Source: Treponema sp. UBA4319
GTDB taxonomy: Bacteria > Spirochaetota > Spirochaetia > Treponematales > Treponemataceae
Direction of reading: 5' to 3'
Length of the DNA stretch: 20,025 bases
Assembly: GCA_002393865.1 (NCBI GenBank)
Contig: DGUD01000215.1
Location: 1-20,025, forward strand
The notes under the pieces were generated by a model. That model had not been told where the DNA came from and searched no databases. It saw only the letters and a list, made by a program, of their open reading frames with translations. Made by a program: the position numbers and the translations under genes. Every line of letters starts with the position of its first letter. Position 1 is the first letter of the stretch. This document shows, piece after piece, positions 13,144 to 20,025 of the stretch.

Positions 13144-14631
13144 ATGGGTGAAAATTACTTCAACAAAATCCCGTGGCGCGTCGCACGCCAGGAGCTCGGT
13201 CACTGCCGCCAGATGGCGCGTGAGGAATTCAAGGACGGCACAAAGGCGCTGCAGGGCAAAAAGATTGTCATCGTCGGCTGCGGCGCGCAGGGTCTGAACC
13301 AGGGGCTCAACCTCCGCGACTCCGGCATGGACGTCGCCTACTGCCTGCGCAAAGAGGCCATCGAGCAGAAGCGCCAGTCATGGAAGAACGCTACGGAGAA
13401 CGGATTCAAGGTCGGCACCTACGAGGAGCTGCTCCCCACCGCAGACGTGGTGGGCAACCTGACGCCGGACAAGCAGCACCACGAGGTCGTCGCAAACCTG
13501 ATGAAATACATGAAGAAGGGCGCCGCGCTCTGGTACAGCCACGGCTTCAACATGATTGAGGAAGGCGAGCTTATCCGCCCGGACATCACGGTATTCCTGA
13601 TGGCTCCCAAGGGACCGGGCACAGAAGTGCGCAACGAATACCTTCGCGGATTCGGCGTGCCGGAGCTGATTGCCGTCCATCCGGCAAACGACCCGGAAGG
13701 AAGGGGCATGGCGCTCGCAAAGGCGCTGGCATGCGCCGAACGCGGCGAGACCGCCGGTGTCCTTGAGTCATCGTTCATCGCGGAGGTCAAATCCGACCTG
13801 ATGGGCGAGCAGACCATCCTCTGCGGACTCCTCCAGGCAGGAACCATCCTCAGCTACGACAAGATGGTGCAGAACGGAATTGCCCCCGGCTATGCGGTCA
13901 AGCTGCTCATGCACGGCTGGAACGTCATCTCCGAGGCGCTCAAATGGGGCGGCATCACAAACATGCTCGACCGCCTGTCCAACCCGGCAAAAATCCGCGC
14001 GCACGAGCTGAGCAAGCAGCTCAAGCAGATAATGACGCCGCTCTTCCAGAAGCACATGGACGACATCATCAGCGGAGCATTCTCTTCCACCATGATGAAG
14101 GACTGGGCGAACGACGACCACGACCTGCACACATGGCGCGAAAGCTACGCAAAGATTCCCTTTGAGACCGAGCCGGAGGCAAACGACGAGATTTCCGAGC
14201 AGGAATACTTTGACAAGGGCATCCTGCTGGTCGCCTTTGTGGAGGCGGGCTGCGAGCTCGCGTTCGAGACCATGGTGAGCACAGGCATCAAGCCGGAAAG
14301 CGCTTACTACGAGTCCCTGCACGAAGTTCCGCTCATCGCGAACCTGATTGACCGCCGCCGCCTCTACGAGATGAACAAGGTTATCTCCGACACCGCGGAA
14401 TACGGCTGCTACCTCTTTGCGCGCGCCTGCGTGCCGCTGCTGCAGAAGGACTTCATGGCGGGCGTGACCACACAGGACATCGGCAAGGGGCTTGACTGCA
14501 AGACCACCGCAGTGCCGAACACCGTGCTCGTCAAGGTGAACGAGGAAATCCGCAACCACCCCATCGAGGCTGTCGGCAAGAAGCTCCGCGCCTACATGAC
14601 CTCAATGAAGCCCATCGACGCGGCAAAATAA
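13144..14631 (+). CDS. ilvC: Ketol-acid reductoisomerase, class II
   Basis: Catalyses the NADPH-dependent isomerisation and reduction of acetolactate in valine, leucine and isoleucine synthesis. At 495 residues it is the long class II type with a duplicated C-terminal knotted domain, like the Escherichia coli enzyme, rather than the 330-residue class I type. The Rossmann motif is [18 protein letters not shown] (about residues 42-59). Metal-binding acidic residues lie in [20 protein letters not shown] (about 201-220) and later E-rich segments. AGGAG at about 13132 gives a proper ribosome site. No other branched-chain gene is in the window. It is monocistronic, preceded by the long structured leader and followed by a strong terminator. 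Confidence 0.96.
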   Translation: MGENYFNKIPWRVARQELGHCRQMAREEFKDGTKALQGKKIVIVGCGAQGLNQGLNLRDSGMDVAYCLRKEAIEQKRQSWKNATENGFKVGTYEELLPTADVVGNLTPDKQHHEVVANLMKYMKKGAALWYSHGFNMIEEGELIRPDITVFLMAPKGPGTEVRNEYLRGFGVPELIAVHPANDPEGRGMALAKALACAERGETAGVLESSFIAEVKSDLMGEQTILCGLLQAGTILSYDKMVQNGIAPGYAVKLLMHGWNVISEALKWGGITNMLDRLSNPAKIRAHELSKQLKQIMTPLFQKHMDDIISGAFSSTMMKDWANDDHDLHTWRESYAKIPFETEPEANDEISEQEYFDKGILLVAFVEAGCELAFETMVSTGIKPESAYYESLHEVPLIANLIDRRRLYEMNKVISDTAEYGCYLFARACVPLLQKDFMAGVTTQDIGKGLDCKTTAVPNTVLVKVNEEIRNHPIEAVGKKLRAYMTSMKPIDAAK

Positions 14632-14662
14632 GAGCCTCATAAGGCTTTCCGCCGCAAGGCAA

Positions 14663-14719
14663 TAAAAAAAACGGGCTGCCACGCGCCTAGGTACAGGCAT
14701 GTGGCAGCCCTTCATTTTT
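14663..14719. terminator. Bidirectional terminator, ilvC and EAL gene
   Basis: GGGCTGCCAC (14673-14682) and GTGGCAGCCC (14701-14710) form a perfect ten-bp stem, extended inside by GCCT/AGGC. An eight-base A run lies on the left and TTCATTTTT on the right, so the element can stop transcription from both sides. The convergent minus-strand EAL gene ends at 14840. Confidence 0.9.
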
Positions 14720-14839
14720 CCGGCGCAATCGCGCATCGCCCCGCAGAAAGCGGTTTTGTGCCCCGTATGCGCTCAAATCGGCAGACAAAGCCGCGGCAGC
14801 ACCTGAAGAACGGCGCTGCCGCAGTTCCGGCCTTCGGGC

Positions 14840-16549
14840 TCAGTCGTAGACGCGCAGCCCCACTAGCCGCTGCTCGAACTCGTCGTGGGGGAGCGGGCGG
14901 TCGTAGAGAAAGCCCTGGGCCTTGGAGCAGCCCAGCTTGCGCAGGAAATCCGCCTGATAGCGCGACTCCACGCCCGCAGCGACGGTCTCCATGCCAAGCT
15001 GCCGCGACAGGCTGACAACCGCGTGGCAGATTGCCTTGTCAGGGGAATTCTGCACGTCAGGGCTCACCGCGTCGGTAAGCGATTTGTCCAGCTTGAGCGT
15101 TCCCGCCCGGAGGCTGCGCAGCAGGTTCAGGGGCGTGCTCCCGGCACCGAAATTATCGATGGACGTGCTTATGCCATGTGCCTTCATGGCGGCCACAAAG
15201 CCGGCCAGCCGTTCGACATGGCGGAAGTCCGCAAGGTCGCTCAGCTCAATCTCAATGTATTTCCCTTCCACCCCGTACTTCTGCATGATGGAGAGGATGG
15301 TCTCCTCAAGTGAATCGTCGGAGAGGCTCGCTTTGGAAAAGTTCGTGGACACGCGCACAGGCTCGATTCCCGCCTCCTTCCATTGCCGGATATCGTGGCA
15401 GACAGCCTCAAGCATATAGAAGTCAAGGTTGCGGATGGAGCCCTCGTCCTCCAGCGCGGGGATGAATTCCGCGGGGAAGACCATGCGGTCGCGCTGCCAG
15501 CGGGAAAGCGCCTCGCAGCCGCAGAGCACGTTCGTCTCCAGCCGCACGATGGGCTGGTAGTACACAAGGAATTCCATGCGCGCAAGGGCATCCGGAAAGC
15601 TTGAGGCAATCCCCCGCGTATGCAGGCGCTCGTCAAGGAATTCCTGCCGGAACATGACGACATCCTCCACGTGGCTCTTCTTTGCCTCGGTCAGCGCGAC
15701 GGACACATTGCGCACGATATCCTGCGCCGCAAAAGAAGCGGGGCGCGGCTCCGCGGGGCTGCCCGGCAGCACAAAGACGCCGCAGCGGGCCGCAAAATGC
15801 AGCAGCGAGGTACGGCCGCCCACATCCGCCGCGACCGCAATGTCGCCGAGTCCCGCAAGGTACTGGTCAAGCCGCTCTTTCCGGATGAGCACAAGGAAGG
15901 TGTCCGCGCAGGGGCGGCAGAGCAGCGATCCGGGCTCAACAAGCGTGCGCAGCACGGCGCAGTATTTCTTGAGGACTGCGTCTCCGTCGGCAGGCTCCGT
16001 CATGCGGTTCACCGAGCGGAAATTCTTTATGTCGGAATAGACAGCGGCGTAGGAAGTGCTCGTGTCCGCGGCAAGCAGCCGGGCAGCCTCGCGCACAAAG
16101 CCCCGCGTGTTGAGCGCGCCGGTCAGCATATCGACGCATTCGATGCCGTCAAGCAGCTGCCGCAGGCGGCAGGAAGTGCAGAGCCCCGCCAGCATCCCCA
16201 TCAGCACATCAAAGTCCGCCTTGTCGGCGTCGCTCCAGACGGCACCTTTCTTTGCGCGGACGGTAATCGTCGCCATGCCGCCCTCGCCGCAGCTGAATGT
16301 CTTGCCGTACGGCTGCTCGTCAAGCTCAAAGCTGCTCTTGTAGCAGCAGCGCTGTATGTGGATTCCCTGCGGCGCGTACACCGACGGGGGAAAACTGAGC
16401 ACGACGTCCACCTGCCCGATTGCCTTGTCCGCGGCAAGCGGCGGCAGACTGCGCTCCACCGCATCCAGCAGCACTTCAAGCGAAGGCTCGTCGTGGCTGA
16501 CGGCATCATAAAAATCCCTGAAAGTTTTGCAGAAAAACGGTTCTCCCAT
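14840..16549 (-). CDS. Degenerate GGDEF/EAL protein with N-terminal sensor region
   Basis: A 569-residue cytosolic cyclic-di-GMP-type protein. Residues about 30-130 resemble a GAF sensor. Residues about 135-300 are a GGDEF fold whose signature is replaced by CADTF (214-218), so diguanylate cyclase activity is not expected. Residues about 315-565 are an EAL domain with EAL at 346-348, Asn403, Glu433, Asp465, Lys487, Glu528 and Gln545. The second aspartate of the DDFG metal site is Asn466, and the ExTE site reads E-L-S-D, so phosphodiesterase activity may be weak or lost. It could be a receptor or a reduced phosphodiesterase. The start at 16549 is set by AAGGAG with a seven-base spacing. The open frame upstream runs into palindrome C and is not coding. 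Confidence 0.88.
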   Translation of the reverse strand: MGEPFFCKTFRDFYDAVSHDEPSLEVLLDAVERSLPPLAADKAIGQVDVVLSFPPSVYAPQGIHIQRCCYKSSFELDEQPYGKTFSCGEGGMATITVRAKKGAVWSDADKADFDVLMGMLAGLCTSCRLRQLLDGIECVDMLTGALNTRGFVREAARLLAADTSTSYAAVYSDIKNFRSVNRMTEPADGDAVLKKYCAVLRTLVEPGSLLCRPCADTFLVLIRKERLDQYLAGLGDIAVAADVGGRTSLLHFAARCGVFVLPGSPAEPRPASFAAQDIVRNVSVALTEAKKSHVEDVVMFRQEFLDERLHTRGIASSFPDALARMEFLVYYQPIVRLETNVLCGCEALSRWQRDRMVFPAEFIPALEDEGSIRNLDFYMLEAVCHDIRQWKEAGIEPVRVSTNFSKASLSDDSLEETILSIMQKYGVEGKYIEIELSDLADFRHVERLAGFVAAMKAHGISTSIDNFGAGSTPLNLLRSLRAGTLKLDKSLTDAVSPDVQNSPDKAICHAVVSLSRQLGMETVAAGVESRYQADFLRKLGCSKAQGFLYDRPLPHDEFEQRLVGLRVYD

Positions 16550-16633
16550 GCGGCGACTCCTTGCGAATATCTCTCCCGGAAAGCACGATGCGGCAGCGCA
16601 AAAGTCCGCGACGACTTCTGAGACTGCCCTTCC

Positions 16634-16639
16634 AGTATA
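16634..16639 (-). promoter_or_regulatory. Likely -10 box of the EAL gene
   Basis: TATACT on the minus strand lies about 85 bases before the start codon. No good -35 lies 16-18 bases upstream. The same TATACT hexamer serves as -10 for the MBL-fold, hypothetical/XRE and ilvC transcripts in this window. Confidence 0.4.
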
Positions 16640-16682
16640 AAGGAAATCTGAAGGAACGGCTAGCCATGCAGAGAGCGGCTTC

Positions 16683-16780
16683 CAGGCTTCAGCACGAAAA
16701 AAGCGCCCCGGGGGGAAAGCGGCTGGCGGCGCCTGCACCCCCCGCGTTCCCCTGCAGGACAAAGCTACAGCCCTGAGGCC
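16683..16780. repeat. Palindromic element, copy C
   Basis: Reading plus, it starts CAGGCTTCAGCACGAAAAAA then GCGCC, echoing the GGCTTCAGCATGAA and A-run-to-GCGC end shared by copies A and B. GGGGAAAGCGG (16712-16722) pairs with CCGCGTTCCCC (16742-16752), with one mismatch. The right end, read in reverse, begins CAGGGCT then AGC, mirroring the left end. It lies between two same-strand genes and its right edge reaches into the last codons of the GDYXXLXY gene. The family link to A and B is by short blocks only and the right limit is uncertain. Confidence 0.45.
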
Positions 16781-17412
16781 AAGGCGCGGCGGCAGTATGT
16801 TTCTATCGGAATGCGCTGGCCGTCTGATTCCACGCTCAGCCCCTGCTGCACACAGCGCCCCTTCCTGTCCACATAGAGGGAAAGGCGCGGTCGGAGCCCG
16901 TTGAATTCGTCCGCGCGCAGCGTATCCACATAGCGGGCATAGTTTTCCTGCAGATAATACTCATCAAAGGGAAAACGCAGCAGCACCTGCCCCTGCAGCT
17001 CCCCCGGCCAGTAGCGTGCCTGCGCCCGCACGCAGACAGCGCCTCCTTCCCCCGGCACAGGCTGTGCAAAAGCATCCCGTCGCAGCCCGGTGACGCGCCA
17101 CAAACCGTCCGCACCGCATTCCATGCAGCAGTACAGCACGTTGCCCGCAGAGCCGGCCTCATCCTCCGCAAATGCGGCGCCGGTGGCCACATCAAGGGAA
17201 TCGGCTTCCACGGTGCCCGCCGGAAAACTCAGGCGGACATAGCGCCCCTTAAAGGGATGATAGGGGTCATAGGCGGCGCATTCCAGCGTTATTATCCGCC
17301 CGGCACGGAGGGCATCGCGCCGGGTGCGCAAAGCAGACGAGCAGACGCCCGCAAGCACGGCAAGCTGCAGCACACAGGCAACGGCCAGCAGCACAAGCCT
17401 ACGCTTTTCCAT
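16765..17412 (-). CDS. GDYXXLXY-type membrane-anchored protein
   Basis: A 215-residue protein with one N-terminal membrane segment (LVLLAVACVLQLAVLAGVC, residues 6-24) and an exported remainder. GRYVRLSF near residue 56 corresponds to the GDYxxLxY family motif, with Arg in place of Asp. FPFDEYYLQENYA near 146-158 is a second family block (the FxFxxYYxxE pattern). Members of this family are usually coded next to DUF2157/DUF4401 membrane proteins, as here, but no biochemical function is established. AGGAGG lies six bases before ATG 17412, which was chosen over ATG 17415. The gene overlaps the end of the DUF4401 gene by 14 bases, so translation is coupled. Confidence 0.8.
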   Translation of the reverse strand: MEKRRLVLLAVACVLQLAVLAGVCSSALRTRRDALRAGRIITLECAAYDPYHPFKGRYVRLSFPAGTVEADSLDVATGAAFAEDEAGSAGNVLYCCMECGADGLWRVTGLRRDAFAQPVPGEGGAVCVRAQARYWPGELQGQVLLRFPFDEYYLQENYARYVDTLRADEFNGLRPRLSLYVDRKGRCVQQGLSVESDGQRIPIETYCRRALASGL

Positions 17413-19846
17413 CATAATCCTCCTTCTGCGCCCGCGCCCCGAAGCGAAGGATGCAGATATTGAGCAGCAGCACCGCAAGCCCCAGCGCTATGAACAGCAG
17501 CCCCTTTGCGACCAGACCGTATTCCCCGAAGAAGAACCTGCCGGCGACAAGGGCCGCCGCATAGACGGCAGCGGCGTTCGCGGCGGCAAGACGGGTTTCC
17601 TTCCACGCCCCGTAGAGCGCATCAAGCGCAAGGAGAAGCGCAAGGGCAAACGCAACATGCTCCATGACGTGCCCGAATCGCAGCTCCTGTCCGGCAAAGG
17701 CAGCGGAACAGAGCGCGGCGGCAAGCAGCACCACGCAGGCAGCGGGCGGCAGCCGGTTGAATCTTGTGCGGGCAGCAAGCAGCCTGAGCGCCGGGTAGAG
17801 CGACAGCGCCGCAAGAAGCAGCAGGTATGCGAGCTCCACGCCACGCGGCACGGTATAGCGCTGCGCCGAAAATGCCGCCACAAAAAGCAGCGCGGCGGAG
17901 GCGGCAATACCAGCCCTGCGGAACAGCGCGGCAATCCAGGAAGCCTCCCCTGCCCGCACGGCATAGCAGTACAGCCCGGAAGAAAGCAGCAGCGCATACA
18001 GCCGGAACGAGGCGGCTCCCGATGCGTTGCGGCACGCCGCGACCACAAAGGCGGCAAGGTAGGGCAGGCATTCGTACATCCGCCAGCCGGGGCGGCATTG
18101 CCAGCGGCAGAACGCATAGCAGGCCGCGCAGGGCAGCACGACCACAGCCACACGCGAGCAGAGCGCCGCGGCAGCCACCGAATATTCCCGCGCAAGCGCC
18201 ATGGCGCACAGCAGCAGCCCCAGCACAAGGACATCCGCAGAGCGCCGCAGCGCAGCCATCCGCACAAGCACAAGGAGCGCAAGGGCAACGAATGCCGCAT
18301 AAAGCGAGAGCTGCGGCACGGCGGCGGCAAGGGCAAAGGCAATCCGCGGCGACGGAATCCCCACACCGCGCAGGCATTCGTACAGAAGGCAGCCCGCTAT
18401 CATGCTGCGGCTCAGCACCCGTGTGCCCAGCGTCTCCTGCCCCGGCGTATATCTCCGGCCACGCAGCTGCCCGGCCGCCTCCACAAAAAGCGCCGATGCG
18501 GCAATCGCCGCCACCGGCAGCACAACATGCTGGATTGCGGCAGACACAGCGGCAGCGCAGAAAAGCAGCAGCGGCAGCAGGGACTGCCTGCTCGTATACG
18601 CCGCGAGCGAAAGGAAGCAGACCGCGAGCAGCAGCACATAGGCAGGGGCAGCGAGGGAAAATCCCCGGAGGAAGAAAAAGTCCAGCGCATAGAGCGCCGC
18701 CACCACGCACGGTACGGCGGCTAAAAGCGGCAGGAACGGCGACGGCTCTTTAGCCCCCGCACGGCGCCGCAGAAGCGCAAGCGGAACGGCTGCCGCCGCC
18801 ACCGTCAGCAGCAGAGCAAGCAGGGCGTCCGGCAGCGCCGCCGCGGAACACAGCAGCGCACGGTTTGCCGCAAGGCTGCTGCCGGAGTCCCAGCAGGCAT
18901 GCCACGAAAGCAGCAGCGCCAGTATTCCGAGCGCCACCATCCCGGAAAGCCCGAAGAGGCGGTCGCCACGCGCCAGCCCGTATGCCGCGCACAAGGCGGC
19001 AAGCGATACAGAGCAGGGAATCCACAGCCCCGGAACATGGTGGTCAAGGACGGCTGCAAGCAGCAGCGCAAAGAGCACCGTCATGATGTAGAGCCCGTGC
19101 TTTCTGGCAAGCGCGTACGGCACAAGCGAGGCAAAGAGCAGATAGAAGGGCAGCACCGAGCCATCCTCCGCACGGCAGGCACAACAATACGCGGCGCTCA
19201 GCAGCAGCCCCAGGACAAAGACCGCGTCCGAGCGCAGCGCATAGGCAAGCAGCACGGACGACGCGCCCCATACAAAGAGGAACGAGCATGTATCGGAAGG
19301 AAGCCGGTATATCTGGGATACAAAGGCGACCGTCGCGCCAAAAAGCAGCGCCCACAGCACGGCAATGCATTCCCGGAGCGCGCGCGGCGCATGGGGGCTG
19401 CGCAAAAAAAGCAGCAGGCCTGCCGCCTGCGCGGCCAGCAGCAGCGCAAAGGCACTGCCCGTCTTTACTCCGCGCCCGATGGCAGCCCAATTATATGCGA
19501 TGAGAGAAATCACGCCGGCCGCGATAAGCACGGCGGCCATAATGCTCAATATGACGGGAACGCGCACCGCCGCGCGCCGCTTCTCTGAAGGAGAAGACCG
19601 CTTCTCCGCAGGAGAAGACCGCTTCTCCGCAGGAGAAGACCGCTTCTCCGAAGGGGAAGACCGCTTCTCCGCAGGGGAAGGCTGCTTCTCCGTAAGGGAA
19701 GGCTGCTTCCGCGCGGGAAGCGGCTCACTCTCGCGCAGCGGCTCGTAATATGCGGCAATACGCTGCGCGGCAGCCTTGTCAATCACGCCTTTTTCCTGAA
19801 GTATATCCAGCTCCCCTAGGAGCCAGTCTATGCAGAATGAGTCCAT
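17399..19846 (-). CDS. DUF2157/DUF4401 polytopic membrane protein
   Basis: An 815-residue inner-membrane protein. Residues 1-35 match the DUF2157 N-terminus (LGELDILQEKGVIDKAAAQRIAAYY), a cytosolic helical module. Residues 47-88 are six copies of a seven-residue unit of the type KRSSPAE. From residue 94 on there are roughly twenty hydrophobic segments rich in Ala and Leu, of which the last part corresponds to DUF4401. Function is unknown; the usual neighbour is a GDYXXLXY protein, which overlaps its 3-prime end. No ribosome binding site precedes ATG 19846, and the upstream flavoprotein gene ends 59 bases away on the same strand, so it may be cotranscribed. Large size for the family suggests a fusion of the DUF2157 and DUF4401 parts. 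Confidence 0.82.
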   Translation of the reverse strand: MDSFCIDWLLGELDILQEKGVIDKAAAQRIAAYYEPLRESEPLPARKQPSLTEKQPSPAEKRSSPSEKRSSPAEKRSSPAEKRSSPSEKRRAAVRVPVILSIMAAVLIAAGVISLIAYNWAAIGRGVKTGSAFALLLAAQAAGLLLFLRSPHAPRALRECIAVLWALLFGATVAFVSQIYRLPSDTCSFLFVWGASSVLLAYALRSDAVFVLGLLLSAAYCCACRAEDGSVLPFYLLFASLVPYALARKHGLYIMTVLFALLLAAVLDHHVPGLWIPCSVSLAALCAAYGLARGDRLFGLSGMVALGILALLLSWHACWDSGSSLAANRALLCSAAALPDALLALLLTVAAAAVPLALLRRRAGAKEPSPFLPLLAAVPCVVAALYALDFFFLRGFSLAAPAYVLLLAVCFLSLAAYTSRQSLLPLLLFCAAAVSAAIQHVVLPVAAIAASALFVEAAGQLRGRRYTPGQETLGTRVLSRSMIAGCLLYECLRGVGIPSPRIAFALAAAVPQLSLYAAFVALALLVLVRMAALRRSADVLVLGLLLCAMALAREYSVAAAALCSRVAVVVLPCAACYAFCRWQCRPGWRMYECLPYLAAFVVAACRNASGAASFRLYALLLSSGLYCYAVRAGEASWIAALFRRAGIAASAALLFVAAFSAQRYTVPRGVELAYLLLLAALSLYPALRLLAARTRFNRLPPAACVVLLAAALCSAAFAGQELRFGHVMEHVAFALALLLALDALYGAWKETRLAAANAAAVYAAALVAGRFFFGEYGLVAKGLLFIALGLAVLLLNICILRFGARAQKEDYDGKA
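19583..19708 (-). repeat. 21-bp in-frame tandem repeat
   Basis: Six 21-base units lie in tandem within the DUF2157/DUF4401 gene, encoding KQPSLTE, KQPSPAE, KRSSPSE, KRSSPAE, KRSSPAE and KRSSPSE. The middle units are nearly identical at the base level and the N-terminal ones are diverged, as expected for recent expansion by slippage or unequal exchange. The unit length is a multiple of three, so copy changes keep the frame. Confidence 0.92.
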
Positions 19847-19905
19847 ACTGATATAACAGGAATCACAGGGCGCTCGTTACAGCTCCGCGCAAAGCGCAGG
19901 AATTC

Positions 19906-20025
19906 CTACTTGTTCTTTATGTACGCAAGCGCCGAATCCGCGGCAATCTTACCGTAAATGGTGATATCGGCCACGGCGTTGCCGCCCAGACGGTTGCCGC
20001 CGTGCACGCCGCCGGTGACCTCGCC
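19906..20025 (-). CDS. Fumarate-reductase-type flavoprotein, C-terminal fragment
   Basis: Only the last 39 residues and the stop are in the window; the gene continues past the right edge. They read [20 protein letters not shown] followed by [19 protein letters not shown]. The GExxGGVHGxNRLGGNA block is the C-terminal FAD-contacting signature of the fumarate reductase/succinate dehydrogenase flavoprotein family, including the soluble flavocytochrome-c-like and FMN-binding versions. Such enzymes reduce fumarate or related enoates, often as an electron sink in fermenters. Which subtype cannot be told from this fragment. It ends 59 bases before the DUF2157/DUF4401 gene on the same strand. Confidence 0.85.
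   Translation of the reverse strand, partial: GEVTGGVHGGNRLGGNAVADITIYGKIAADSALAYIKNK

Noticed and set aside
17324-18724. 466-residue plus-strand open frame opposite the DUF4401 gene
   Set aside because: Its low-complexity Arg/Gln/Gly-rich composition is the mirror of Ala/Leu-rich membrane codons on the true strand.
19583-19708. CRISPR-like array
   Set aside because: The units are contiguous with no spacers and remain in frame inside a gene.

Overview
The window looks like a high-GC treponeme (Spirochaetota), probably host-associated. This is judged from recognised protein families only; no search was run. The supporting signs are a long-form PRPP synthetase, an L28 with paired CxxC motifs, an S21 with its own promoter, many lipoproteins and secreted proteins, and sigma-70-like promoters with TATACT-type -10 boxes. 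Codon third positions in the real genes are strongly G/C, while promoter regions are locally A/T-rich.

Layout, left to right. At 1-650 rpmB (L28, +) lies behind a clear promoter and a long palindromic element. At 690-1583 there is a PhnP-like metallo-beta-lactamase-fold hydrolase (-). At 1930-3112 rpsU (S21, +) has a near-consensus promoter. Its apparent intrinsic terminator falls inside the signal-peptide coding region of an overlapping phosphodiester-glycosidase lipoprotein. At 3201-4292 is argC (-), and at 4534-5115 a TPR lipoprotein (+). At 5243-5380 a nested inverted repeat sits between that gene and a convergent secreted VWA protein (5548-7116, -).

At 7455-9206 a two-gene operon (+) joins an unrecognised all-helical protein to an XRE-cupin regulator. 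At 9353-12813 a three-gene operon (+) holds PRPP synthetase, an FGGY sugar kinase and a HAD phosphatase, a plausible pentose-phosphate/PRPP unit. At 12906-14631 is a class II ilvC (+) with a roughly 200-nt, strongly structured leader, followed by a bidirectional terminator. At 14840-16549 is a GAF-like/degenerate GGDEF/EAL protein (-). At 16765-19846 an overlapping pair (-) encodes a GDYXXLXY-type protein and a large polytopic DUF2157/DUF4401 membrane protein with a heptapeptide repeat. The window ends inside the C-terminus of a fumarate-reductase-type flavoprotein (-).

No rRNA, tRNA, CRISPR array, transposase or phage gene was seen. The least ordinary material is non-coding. It comprises a family of related imperfect palindromes upstream of three promoters (about 85-222, 1625-1765 and 16683-16780), the possible attenuator in front of ilvC, and the nested hairpin at 5243-5380. 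I did not find a convincing new multi-gene system.
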